From NCBI GenBank assembly GCA_030998225.1, contig JAPYXD010000308.1, positions 4,350,001 to 4,414,000 on the forward strand: a stretch of 64,000 nucleotides of DNA, in the 5' to 3' direction. Positions 10,279 through 20,517 of the stretch are shown here, one piece after another. Numbering within the stretch: position 1 is the stretch's first letter; each line of letters begins with the position of its first letter. This DNA is from Diplolepis rosae (Eukaryota > Arthropoda > Insecta > Hymenoptera > Diplolepididae). The notes below the pieces were generated by a model. That model was not told the DNA's origin. It did not search any database and worked only from the letters and a program-made list of their open reading frames with translations. A program made the position numbers and the translations under genes.

Positions 10279-13081
10279 TAAACTCTACCTCCGTGGTGGT
10301 GTGGAAAGGAGTTTTATTTCAGAATATTTGGGATTCTCTAAGAATGAACCAGCTTTTTTATTTTAATATTTCAAATGTGTTTTCTTTCGTTTATGTATAA
10401 GGCAAAAACTAGATCTAAAAAAAGCAAAGAAACCTATTTCTCTAATTGCGTCCAAGATTAGAGCCGAATCTATGCAACCGATTGTTAAAGGTTTTAAAAG
10501 TTTTCGCTTTAATTTAAAAAGCAAGTCTTCATAGTATTTTACTAAGTAATGAAAGTATGTCTACAATTGTTTTCTTGAGTCCTACCCAAAGGTCAAACAT
10601 GGTGCAAAAATGTCGTAAAATAAGAAAAATGTCTGAGTACTTTGAAGAAGTTTTTCTAAATCGATATGTATCATATTCCAATAATATTTAGGAATATTTA
10701 TTAAAATATTCATCTTCTAAATTTGTTTGATTAATGTACAGAGTACACTTTATATTTGAAATTTGTATACACTCTAAATCTGAATCAGTCAAATTTTCAC
10801 TGATTGAATCAGTGATTTGCCTTTTCACTGAATCATCAGTGGAAACAATAATTTTAACTGTTAAATCAGTTACTTTTCACTGAAGTAATCAGTGAAATTT
10901 GACTGATTCACAGTAACCTGTTTTTAGTTATTTAAATCAGTCAAATTTCACTGATAGTCAGTAGATTTTGACTGATTCATATTTGAAATTTGTATAGTTT
11001 TTAATAAAATCCGAAACATTTTGAATTTAGTAGTTTATTTATAAAATTTGAGAATGTTGTAGTTGATATTTCTAAATAGAACTTTAAGCATTTATGGACA
11101 TAAAATTTCATTTAAAGTTTCTTCTATCGGTATTCAAAACTTTCATCAATTTTTCCAAGATCAGTCAAATGCAAAATTTGACAGAGTATTTAATCAAAAT
11201 ATTTACATTTATTTTTTAAATATTTTGAAAATAATTCGATTAAAATAATGATTAATAAGATTTTGTAACATTGTGGGAATATTGGAACGCTGCAAGATTA
11301 AATTTGAGTACAATTTTCAATTAATGAATGTTTAAAGAATTGAGTGAAAGCATCAATTAAAAAATATTTTTACTTTATAAATTTGATTAAGTGCAGTAAT
11401 AAGAAAATTTTGACTTTCTATAAAGCATTTCATTTATCTGATTAAAAGTCTGTGCATACGTCACTAAAACGTAAGATTAAAAAACTTTAAACTGCTCTTA
11501 CCATCAATCTATGAATGTGGATTTTAAACCGTAATTTAATGTGTCTTATTTTTTTTTGATAAAACATTTTTAACATAATTTTTTGCTTAAAGTAGCCGAT
11601 TTACTCGATTAAAAATTGGTCAACTTGTATATTTCAAAATTCTGTAATAAAAGTATTTTCATATTATGTTTTTGTATCCTATGCGTAGAATTTTAATTTT
11701 AAAATTGAGATTTCTCACAAAGAAGAAAGATTGTCTTATTAAAGCAGTTTATTCCCAGAAATTAAAAATCATTTACTTAATATTTCGATTCCAAACATTG
11801 AATATTTATTGACTTTGAATAAAACAGAAAAAAAATTTTTATGAAGTTTTAAAATCTTTTTACAATGTTACGAATTGGGCCGAATTTAGAATTACGAAAT
11901 CTTTCATTAGAAAAAGAAAAAGTCACTCACATGAAATAAACTTCTGTAGGAATTATCAAGATTGAAAAGATGTTAAAATATTTGAAAAATAATGCAATTG
12001 TAAAATTGCAATTTATATCAATATTTGACAAATTTTTAGCTTTCTCAATCAAAGCATTATCCGGAAATTTTTAGTTCCTATAAAAAGATGGAATATTTAT
12101 CAATTTCTTGAATGTTCATACATTAAAAAAATATCGAATTAGAGAATTATATGCAAAGCATTTTCCATTAAGAAGACATAAACATGACATAATTAGTTTT
12201 ATATCTACATTTTCAGCTTTCTTTTTTGTGGCTTAAGCACACATTTTGAATTCGAAATACAAAAATTCTCTACAGAGTTGAAGTATTTCCTGAATCTATT
12301 ATTATTGATCCTGAATTCTATTGGAAAATTTGTTGTTTACTGTTCAAATCTTACTACGATTTCAGACGGACAGACAAATTAAGAACTACAAAATATTTCA
12401 TCCAAAAGATTGCACTCCTCCATAAAATCTTGTCAAATTGTAACAAGATTTGAACACTTCGAACGAACATTTTTATGTAAAATTCAAAGTTGATTGATAT
12501 TTATATGTTAATATGCAAATACCAATAAACACATATTTTAGCTTTTTAATTTATCTACTGCTATTAGACAATTTTCCATTTCCGTAGAGATTTTAAGTTT
12601 TGGAATGAAAAGTTTGTGCTTAGGCTACAAAAATGTGAGATGAAAATATTTCTAACATATAACTGAAAACATAAATTATGAACTTGAATTTTATGTTCAT
12701 TTTATCTTGATATAAAATATTGTTCTAATTGAAAAATTGTTAAATGTACAAAATTAGTAAGAAGTATATAAATTTGAATGGAAAATTATATATTGATTCA
12801 AATTTTATACATTTATTGTCACTAAATTTCGCTGAAAGTTTATTTTTGAAGTGTTGAAATCCTCATGAAATTTTCCAAGATCATACTGATGTTTATTTCA
12901 TGCAGACTTTCTTCAAGAAATTGAAGAAAAGTGTTATTTCTTGAACTATATACTTCGTATATTCAAATTCGTCGTCTGCTTCGCGCCTCGTTTGCACGTA
13001 CTCGAGAAAAATACAATTCTTAATTTCGTCTCGATACACGAAAGCGTGAAATCTAAATATAACTTGAAAACTCAAGCATTG
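10279..13081 (-). repeat. Right arm of the fold-back element
   Basis: Inverted copy of 3874-6677. It carries the same motif cluster and the same small open frames as the left arm, in mirror image. Near-identity over 2.8 kb of non-coding DNA implies recent formation or gene conversion between the arms. Confidence 0.88.
10782..10979. repeat. Cluster of CAGTGAAA / CAGTCAAA motifs (right arm)
   Basis: Mirror copy of the left-arm cluster, with GAATCAGTCAAA at one end and the inverse at the other, flanked by the same 18-bp repeat in complement. Its presence in both arms shows that the cluster predates the arm duplication or was spread by conversion. Confidence 0.6.
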
Positions 13082-13540
13082 TAACGAAGTCCATCTTCGT
13101 GCACCTTCGGCTATACACGAAGCTGGTTACCGCAGCGTGTAGCAGAGCCGACACACTGACACGCCACGTTTGCATGTGTTTCTCCCAGATGGGAACGTGG
13201 TGGGGGCCGAAAAATCCCACGTTCTGGAGACACTGATCTACACCCTCCACTATGCATAAGAACACTAATCAAAGAGCCCAATATTGTTGCGTGTTCCTGC
13301 ATTCTAAACTTTCTTAAAAAATGTTCCTTACGCATCTAGTTTATTCTTAATAAGAGAAAAAAGTGTTTCTGTATAAATGTAAACAGCTATATAAACAAAT
13401 GCAATCTCAACTGTAATATATCCATCATATGCTCTAAATTTCTTTGTAAGCGTATAAATCCAAATGTAAAGCGAATAAATCTGTATTTGATTTGATAGCT
13501 TCCAATAAAAAAAAAAAAAAAAAAAAAGAAAAAAAAAAGA
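13082..13540 (+). other. 3' end of the interrupted LINE with poly(A) tail
   Basis: The LINE resumes at 13084 after the TA at 13082-13083. The first base completes its TAA stop. The rest is 3' UTR, ending in AATAAA at 13504 and an A-rich run to about 13540. A stretch near 13187-13240 resembles a hAT MITE and may be a small insertion inside the UTR. Confidence 0.7.
13187..13235. repeat. Possible decayed hAT MITE fragment
   Basis: The text GGTGGGGGCCG...TCCCACGTTCTGG...CACTG resembles the right inverted repeat of the intact MITE at 15569-15730. The matching left end could not be placed with confidence and no target duplication was found. Confidence 0.35.
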
Positions 13541-13567
13541 AGAGGAAAATAGTATTAGATTTTTAAC

Positions 13568-13879
13568 CAAACGACTTTCCTTGAAATCATGACCATACAC
13601 AAATGTCGTAGGTCGTTGTTGATCTGTTTCATTATCACGGCTTCTCAGAATTCTGTCTTTAACGTTCAACACTATGTTCGCTGCAACATTTCCTTGGGAC
13701 CTGTATATATCCCTTCGAACCTAAACCTAGAGAAAAACAAAATGTTTCAATCAAAAGTATATATGTAAATTAATATTTAATTCATTAAATTTGAATAGAA
13801 GAAAAATTGGTGCACACCTCATGTTTTCGTGCATGTATAGGATTTAAATGTTGTGTGTTCTTTCCTCCTGGGTGGAACC
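13568..13879 (-). pseudogene. Two candidate coding exons, possibly of a FLYWCH-type gene
   Basis: Read on the minus strand, exon A (13879-13818, 62 bp) follows an ACAG acceptor and ends GAG at a GTGTGC donor. A 97-bp intron (13817-13721) ends TTTAG. Exon B (13720-13568, 153 bp) then continues in the same phase with no stop, up to a possible GTTAAA donor. The two exons give about 71 residues in one frame, rich in charged residues, including NPIHARKHEVRRDIY. The H-x-NP...R-x2-I pattern recalls the tail of FLYWCH zinc fingers, but that match is from memory and weak. No upstream exon was found, and the LINE lies just downstream. It could be a gene remnant or a transposon gene fragment. Confidence 0.3.
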
Positions 13880-14383
13880 CTGTATCAAGCCACAACAACT
13901 TAATTATAATGATAAATAAATAAAATAAAATTTATAATATTACAAAAAAAATACATATAATAATAATTTCTAATTTTAAGATTTATTTTCTTTACTTACA
14001 TTTAGAATTCAATCACGTCTTGATTTTGGAGGTTAGAAATGTGAATCATAATTTTAATACTTTATTAGAATCATCTTGTTTGTTGCAATTAATAATTATA
14101 TTTTAACTTACCTAATTAGAAATATTAAATTCTATGCATGGAGCGGGGATATGTAGTGTGTACCAAAGGTCAAGATGTTTCCGTATTTTAAGAGGTTAAT
14201 TTCAACTTACCATGAACGTTTTTATCCCGATATTACCGATGAATGACACCACTGAAACTTAATTCAGTTTTTACTTATGTAAATCCGTATAATCAAATTG
14301 CTCATCATTGAAGATCGCGCCAAAATCGTGTTTATCGTAAATAAGGTTTTAAAAAGGCCGTTCTATGGAAGCAACCTTTTTCT
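13880..14383. other. AT-rich stretch with no recognised gene
   Basis: No reading frame, RNA gene or clear repeat is supported here. Given the polypurine tract and LTR that follow, part of it may be the 3' internal region of an LTR retrotransposon. Confidence 0.4.
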
Positions 14384-14394
14384 AAGGGGAGGAG
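14384..14394 (+). other. Polypurine tract before an LTR
   Basis: AAGGGGAGGAG lies directly before the TGTGACG that begins the LTR, the expected place for the plus-strand primer of an LTR retrotransposon. It argues that the LTR is a 3' LTR or a solo LTR retaining its internal edge. Confidence 0.6.
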
Positions 14395-15510
14395 TGTGAC
14401 GATAGTCGATTTTGCCACTAGAGGCGCTTTGATTTCTGCGCGAAAGTTTAAATGATCTCGAGTTAAATATTCGGTGAAATAAAAGAATAGTTTTATAATT
14501 ATTCATGAAATAAATAATTAGAAATAAATTAATGAGATTGGCATAGAATAAGAGCTATTCGACATACAGAAATATAATGAATATGAATGCTGCATGATAT
14601 CAGTATAGTTATTATGTGTTTATTCTACAGTTAATAATTAAGAACCAAATGCGACTAGCCTTTATAATATTTAGAATATGTGCTTTGAGCAAAGCATTTA
14701 TTATTTAAAGACTTTTCTTAGAACCTAAGTAGAACATAAAATTATTATCAAATTCAGGCGCCAGAATATCGCGACATAGGACTATTATAATTATCTTCTG
14801 AATAACCAGGACACATTAATTATATTAGAATAAACAAATAGGATCTAAGTGTGACAGGTAGTTTACTTCTAAAAGACGATGATAGTTTTACGACATAGAT
14901 TTCATAGGAATTTCGAGTATGTGATACGTGACTATAAGCTTGACCGGCAGCCCTTGATGCTGTGGTCCACGTGCATTTAAGAAAAAAGTAGGGATATATA
15001 GATCTAGAACTTATGTTAATGAGTAGGGATTTATAATCGATACTATTGGCTAGCCGCACTAGTTCTAATTAGTGGGAAGACGCAAGGATGGTGCGCAACT
15101 ACACATATGACGGTGCAGCTCGCGAGACTTCGTCGCTGAAGATCAGATTTTTTCTGACCATTGAACTTAATCGATCCGCGCGCGAAATTGTGACCGATCA
15201 GTTCTTTGACTGAAGTTGAATGTAAATTATAAGTTCGTGTTATATGTAACATTTCAAATATATATATATGTTTATCTTGCCTATTTAAATAATCATTATC
15301 GTTTATTTAATTACCCTATTTATATTAAAATTATATTAAATAGTTTTATTTTTTTCCAAGAAGTGTTTCCACTCTAGGTGAGGTGAGTTTCCACTCTTAA
15401 AACGTGGAGAGCTCACATCCAGCCATCCAAGTTCAAAATTTTATTCAAATTTAAATAATGAAATTTAAAATTACCGACGGTTCTCGCTTGAATTGACTCG
15501 GCGCGTCACA
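14395..15510 (+). mobile_element. LTR of a retrotransposon, 1116 bp
   Basis: The ends TGTGACG (14395-14401) and CGTCACA (15504-15510) are perfect 7-bp inverses with TG...CA termini, and a polypurine tract sits just upstream. No second copy lies in the window and the flanks show no 5-bp duplication, so it is probably the 3' LTR of an element whose body is lost or displaced by the LINE. Small open frames inside are not supported as genes. Confidence 0.65.
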
Positions 15511-15568
15511 TGGGTATCGAGGTGCTGCCCTCTTCACAACTTTCAGCCGTTTCCATGGCGACGCGTGT

Positions 15569-15730
15569 CAGTGATCCCAGAACGTGGGAGCTGGCGGCCC
15601 CCACCATAGATGCCTCGAGCTCATTGTGTCTTCCTCATTCAACCAATCTATGGCAGTCGAGCGAGGAAGAAGCCATGAGCTGGTGGGGTCTATGGTGGGG
15701 GCCGCCAGCTCCCACGTTCTGGGATCACTG
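15569..15730. mobile_element. 162-bp hAT-type MITE with perfect 8-bp target duplication
   Basis: Perfect 42-bp inverted repeats (15569-15610 and 15689-15730) begin CAGTGATCCCAGAACG. ACGCGTGT is duplicated at 15561-15568 and 15731-15738. An 8-bp duplication and CAGTG ends are the hAT signature. Its 42-bp arms would make a strong hairpin. There is no coding capacity. Confidence 0.92.
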
Positions 15731-15738
15731 ACGCGTGT

Positions 15739-16604
15739 TTCTCGCAGTGTCTTCTGAATTCGAAAACACGGAGATGCTCGAAAATCTTCGAGAGACTTCG
15801 GCTCTCTCCTTATTTCGTCTATATATAGCATATATACGAAATAATATAAAAGTAAAAGCAAGCGTTCCCTAACTTTCTGAGTTTCTGCGATTTCTTCGAT
15901 TCGATGTCTCATGCATCTCGTCGTCTGCTCGCCCGGCGACTTCTGTTTACAAAATTTGACAGGTGACAAATTTTGTAAAAACTCTTAAATAATGTTGATG
16001 ACGTGACATAAATTTTATGAATTTCAGGAAATGTTAAATAATTCTTTCGAGTGTGTGATCTGCAAGGAATATTTATTCGATACTATTTGTTTGTAGAATT
16101 TAAATGCAGAATTTGAGGTTAGGTTCATAACCTGTTGTATTCAAGTAGTTTTATTTTTTAACTTTCTTTGAATTTACTCATTTGATTTTGAATATTATAA
16201 ATTCAGAATGTTAATTACTTGCATTTTTATGTAAATTTTAAAAATAATAATCATTTTTAATTAATAAATTCTGTCATAATTACATTTCTTGTAATTCTAT
16301 TTTATGAGAATATAAAAACACTCCTTTAAAGATAAAATGTGGAAACCTAGCTTCAAGTTTGCTTACGTAGGAAAATTCCAAATGAAATGGAAGTCTTAAA
16401 AGGTCACTCTTAATAACAGAAATACAATAAAAACAGAATACGAATTGTATTGTAAACGATTGTTCACTTTAAATACATTATTTTCTATCGAAAATATTGG
16501 TTTTCAATCTGTTAATGCTGAAATTCCAGTGACAGATACGCAATTCAGAACACCTCAAAGCCCATTCAAATTTAACGCAATTGAATGGTTTTTTGTTTCC
16601 TGGG
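15739..16604. other. AT-rich stretch, no gene recognised
   Basis: Short frames only. The minus-strand frame that starts at 15969 runs into the MITE and has no recognisable domain. A TATATA-rich spot sits near 15825-15840, with no other promoter evidence. Confidence 0.4.
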
Positions 16605-16606
16605 TA

Positions 16607-18847
16607 AGTGCTTTTTATAAGTGATTAATTAAAAGCTTACAAAAAAATCATAAGTGGACAGATTAAAAAATAATGAGGTATTGAAAATTGCTTAATTAGT
16701 AATATTTCCAATTTTAAATTGAATAAGTTGGGAATATTTAAATAAAAAGATCTACAAATAATTATAGTGGTTCCTCTTTACAAAAATTTTAATTGCAAAC
16801 AATTCCAATTGTAAAATGACCTCGATTTTTAAGCGTTTTTCAAATAAATCTATATAATTTAAAGTAATTTTAGTTATATATCTAAAAAATTGAAATAGTC
16901 CTTGGACTTTAGAAAACTAGGAAATTTATTCATGGAAATCATTTCAAATGAAACAATTACTTTTTGTGCCCTCTTTTGAGGATATTGTTAGAATTTCCTT
17001 TTCTCACAATTTTACTGGGAATTCTTATATAAATCAGCATCACCTTCGGTAAGTACGCTTTATTTCACTCTCTAAATCAAAATAAGTGCACTCAGAAAAA
17101 AGGTTTGATTGAATCAAAGAAAATTATTTGCTTGAAAGACTTTCTTTGATTTAAAGAAATCATTTGTTTAAATGAAATAAAATTTTTTTAATTCAAACAT
17201 AATGTCTTTAAACGAAATAAATACTTGTTTGTATCAAATTAATTTTTCTTCAAAGCAAAGAAATTAATTCAATGATATATGGTCAAAGATATAAATTGTT
17301 TGATGGAAGGCAGAAATTTATTTGATTCGAACCAATATTTATTTGGCCCAAAGATATTTTGTTTGAATCAAAAAAATTTGGTTTCATTAAGGTAGTTTTT
17401 ATCTACGAAAAGTAAACCTCAGGCAAAAATAGATAATTTTGCTTTCAAGAATAACAATATTATTATTATTGAAGGGATATTTTGGAAGAGAAAAGATTAA
17501 TTTCCATGAAAAAAATTTGAAATACAGGAAAATAATTTTATTAATAAATTTTATTTTTGCGCCAACTTTTTTTCTTATCGCTTCTTACCAAATTTTAAAA
17601 AATTATGCGATTCTAATAAGTCATGAATCATTTTTTCAGAGAAAAGATTTCTCACAACTTAACCATTTCCAATCTTCGAAAATGAATAAATTATTATCAA
17701 ATTCAGCAATTTGTTTTTAAAAATTTCGTTTTGGAAAATGTTTTTTTATTGGTTTCAGCCATTAATGAATTTATTTTTAAAAATCAGAAACGGTGAAGTT
17801 ATGGGAATCTTTTCTCTGAAAAAATGATTCATGATTTATTAGAATCACATAATTTTTTAAAATTTTATAAGAAGCGATAAGAAAAAAAGTTGGGTTCAAA
17901 ATAAAATTTATTAATAAAATTATTTTTCTGTGTTTAAAATTTTTTTTATGGAAAATAATCTTTTCTCTTTCAAAATAGCCCTTCAATAATAATATTGCTA
18001 TTCTTAAAGGTAAAATTATCAATTTTTGCCTGATGTTTACTTTTCGTGGATGAAAACTACCTTAATGAAACAAAATTTTTTTGATTCAAACAAAACATCT
18101 TTGGACCAAATAAATATTTGTTCGAATCAAATAAATTTCTGCCTTCAATCAAACAATTTATATCTTTGACCATATATCATCGAATTAATTTCTTTGTTTT
18201 GAAGAAAAATTAATTTGATTCAAACAAATATTTAGTTCGTTTAAAGACATTTTGTTTGAATCAAACAAATTTTATTTCATTTAAACAAATCATTTCTTTA
18301 AATCAAAGAAAGTCTTTCAAGCAAATAATTTTCTTTGATTCAATCAAATCTTTTTTCTGAGTGCACTTATTTTGATTTAGATAGTGAAATAAAGCGTATA
18401 CTTAACGAAGGTGATCCTGATTTATATAAGAATTCCCAGTAAAATTGTGAGAAAAGGAAATTCTAACAATATCCTCAAAAGAGGGCACAAAAAGTAATTG
18501 TTTCATTTGAAATGATTTCCATGAATAAATTTCCTAGTTTTCTAAAGTTCAAGGACTATTTCAATTTTTTCGATATATAACTAAAATTATTTTAAATTAT
18601 ATAGATTTATTTTAAAAACGCTTAAAAATCGAGGTCATTTTACAATTGGAATTGTTTGCAATTAAAATTTTTGTAAAGAGTAACCACTATAATTATTTGT
18701 AGATCTTTTTATTTAAATATTCCCAACTTATTCAATTTAAAATTGGAAATATTACTAATTAAGCAATTTTCAATACCTCATTATTTTTTAATCTGTCCAC
18801 TTATGATTTTCTCATAAGCTTTTAATTAATCACTTGTAAAAAGCACT
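16607..18847. mobile_element. 2.24-kb palindromic (fold-back) element, non-coding
   Basis: The arms 16607 to about 17650 and about 17803-18847 are inverted copies with modest divergence, around a loop of about 150 bp. The ends are AGTGCTTTTTATAAGTG and its inverse with one change, flanked by TA at 16605-16606 and 18848-18849. No transposase is present, and the frames inside mirror each other across the palindrome. TA duplication fits mobilisation by a Tc1/mariner-like or other TA-targeting enzyme. Confidence 0.78.
17108..17390. repeat. TTTGATTCAAA-type motif cluster inside the palindrome
   Basis: Repeated variants of TTTGATTCAAA and TTTGAATCAAA occur every 20-40 bp. The mirror cluster lies at about 18065-18350 in the other arm. 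The half-palindromic motif repeated near mid-arm could be a binding site array or simply low-complexity expansion. Confidence 0.5.
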
Positions 18848-18849
18848 TA

Positions 18850-19340
18850 TAGCCTTAAAAAAGCCTTTAAAAATTAAAAAAATTTTGAGTTCAAACGATT
18901 CTAAAACTCTTTCATTTTTAGATCATTGTATCATTAATTCATCTGATTTACATTGTACTTTTGTAAAATTTCAATAACTGTAATTTAATTTTCATTTGCA
19001 AGACTGTAAGAGTATTGGATTTAAATTTTAAACTCAAAATTTCAATTTCTCATTTCGACCAAAAATATTGACAGTAACCAAACCCACAGCTCCTACTTGA
19101 TTCACACGGACTTTACCTTGAAAGCAATTCAGTTTACACAAATGTTTTTCCACAATTTTGAATTTTTCAAAAAAATAATAGTGCCGAGACGTAAAGAAAA
19201 TTAACACTGACGTCTGTGCACTATTATTTTGTTGAAAAATTAAAAATTGTGGAAGAACAACTAAATTGCTCTTATGGCAAAGCATCACATGCTCTTAAGT
19301 CTAAATTTTCAATTAACTAATTAATTTAAAATTTTATTTT
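18850..19340. other. AT-rich stretch, nothing recognised
   Basis: No supported gene, RNA or repeat. Confidence 0.4.
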
Positions 19341-19670
19341 TGAGCGCGCCTAGGGCACGCGATTTGATCGTTGTGCTTCGGGCTCCGTAATACTCGATCG
19401 TCGCGCTGCACGCTCCGTTCTTTCTGGACCTTGCGCTTCGCGCTCGGTCTTGTGCTCTTCGCATACATTTAAATTTATTTCTTATAATTTGATACTGAAG
19501 CTCAAACCAATTTTATATTAATATTACAGATGATGTGAATTACACATTTTCTCAAAGTCACTCTATTTCTTTTTGAATTTAAGTGAAACAGGAGATTCAA
19601 TTTACTTAAGGCTCTATCAGCCTTAAGGAACACATTCTCATCATGACGCTGGCGCTTCGCGCTCGATTTT
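19341..19670. repeat. Cluster of GC-rich CGCTTCGCGCTCG-type motifs
   Basis: Variants of GCGCTTCGCGCTCG and GCGCTGCACGCTCC recur near 19345, 19372, 19400, 19432 and 19650 in otherwise AT-rich DNA. The motif is partly self-complementary and CpG-dense. No function is known to me. Confidence 0.5.
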
Positions 19671-19755
19671 CTGTATACATTTCGGTAACTTTTTAATAAA
19701 TTACATGATTAAAATAATTTATTTTCTTCCAAATCTCTCAAAAAAAAAAACAATC

Positions 19756-20517
19756 GTAGACTTTATTTAAGGAAACAATTTTGCAGAACAACGCTTATTT
19801 CGTATCTCACGCATATTTTGGTGAAAAAAATCGAATTTTTTTAATATTAAAAATCAAAACATAAAATATACATCCTGTCCCGAAATTTCTTAATGAGAAT
19901 TTGTAGACTTCATTCAGGCAAACAATTTTCCATCCAAACGTTTTTTTTGTATCTCACATATTTTGTCTACAAAATGGAATTTTAGAATTTTAATCGTATT
20001 TTTTGGAATTGAAACGAAAAATATATGTTTTATTAGAAACTGTATGAGACAAAACTTGTAGATCTTTTTGAAACGAACAATTTTGTATACCTACGTTTTT
20101 TTCGTATTTCACATATTATTGTTAAAAAATTGAATTTTGGATTTTCAATAGTTTTTTTTAAATTAAAAAGAAAAATATGCATCTTATGGAAAAATGTTAC
20201 AATTTAAATTTGTAGGTCTTTATGTAGTTAATAATATTGTATCATAACGTTTTTTCGTATCTCGTATAATTTAAATGGAATTTTGATATTGACTTTTTTT
20301 GAATTTGAATATGCTGTAACATTTCTAATTTTGATTTAATCAAAAAATGTTATCAGGACAATTTGTAGAGATTTATGAGCACTATCAAAAACCAGTATTG
20401 AAATTTTTTATTTTTTCAAAAAGTTCTTTTCAAAAACACAAAAGTAGTGCTCAATCCCTCAATTTTGATTGGATGTGGCTGGTTAACGAACTTGTCCTTA
20501 CTTTTTCGGCTCCGATA
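19756..20517 (+). repeat. Diverged ~153-bp tandem repeat, about five units
   Basis: Units begin GTAGA or GTAGG at 19756, 19903, 20058, 20212 and 20365 (spacing 147, 155, 154, 153). Shared text includes AACAATTTTG followed by CGTTTTTTTCGTATCTCACATAT and then an A/T-rich tail; the last unit has diverged most. It is followed by CAGACAGACAGACA near 20583-20600. Confidence 0.6.

Larger units (their letters stand above)
3874..13081. mobile_element. 9.2-kb fold-back DNA element with 2.8-kb inverted arms and a hAT-like transposase
   Basis: The ends are CAATGCTTGAG at 3874 and CTCAAGCATTG at 13081, flanked by TA at 3872-3873 and 13082-13083. The arms 3874-6677 and 10279-13081 are inverted copies about 2.8 kb long and nearly identical, with only scattered substitutions. 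A transposase gene lies in the spacer. hAT elements normally have short inverted repeats and an 8-bp duplication, so the arm length and the TA duplication are both unusual. The gene could be a passenger in a fold-back element mobilised by something else. Confidence 0.8.
1..13540 (+). mobile_element. I-like non-LTR retrotransposon (LINE), 5' cut by window, interrupted twice
   Basis: The LINE's own sequence is 1-2861, 3504-3873 and 13084-13540. Domains in order are APE endonuclease, reverse transcriptase and RNase H, followed by a short 3' UTR, an AATAAA signal (13504-13509) and an A-rich tail from 13507. Endonuclease, RT and C-terminal RNase H together are typical of the I superfamily; this clade placement is inference. 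Two DNA elements split it, at 2862-3501 and 3874-13081, and each left a TA duplication. The coding part carries one in-frame stop and at least two frameshifts, so the copy is dead. Its 5' end lies outside the window. Confidence 0.85.

Noticed and set aside
3872..13083. TTAA (piggyBac) or TTA/TAA (Harbinger) target duplication for the fold-back element
   Set aside because: The left flank reads GTTA and the right reads TAAC, so only TA is repeated in the same direction.
14820..15252. Minus-strand frames inside the 1.1-kb LTR
   Set aside because: They have no domain and LTRs rarely code; chance frames.
14395..15515. TGGGTATCG after the LTR as a primer-binding site, making it a 5' LTR
   Set aside because: It matches no tRNA end I know, while a good polypurine tract stands before the LTR, so a 3' LTR is favoured.
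15568..15969. 133-residue minus-strand frame ending in the hAT MITE
   Set aside because: A third of it is the MITE inverted repeat and the rest has no recognisable domain.
17439..18022. Two similar frames on opposite strands, 93 and 81 residues
   Set aside because: They are mirror images across the palindrome and have a low-complexity AT-rich origin.
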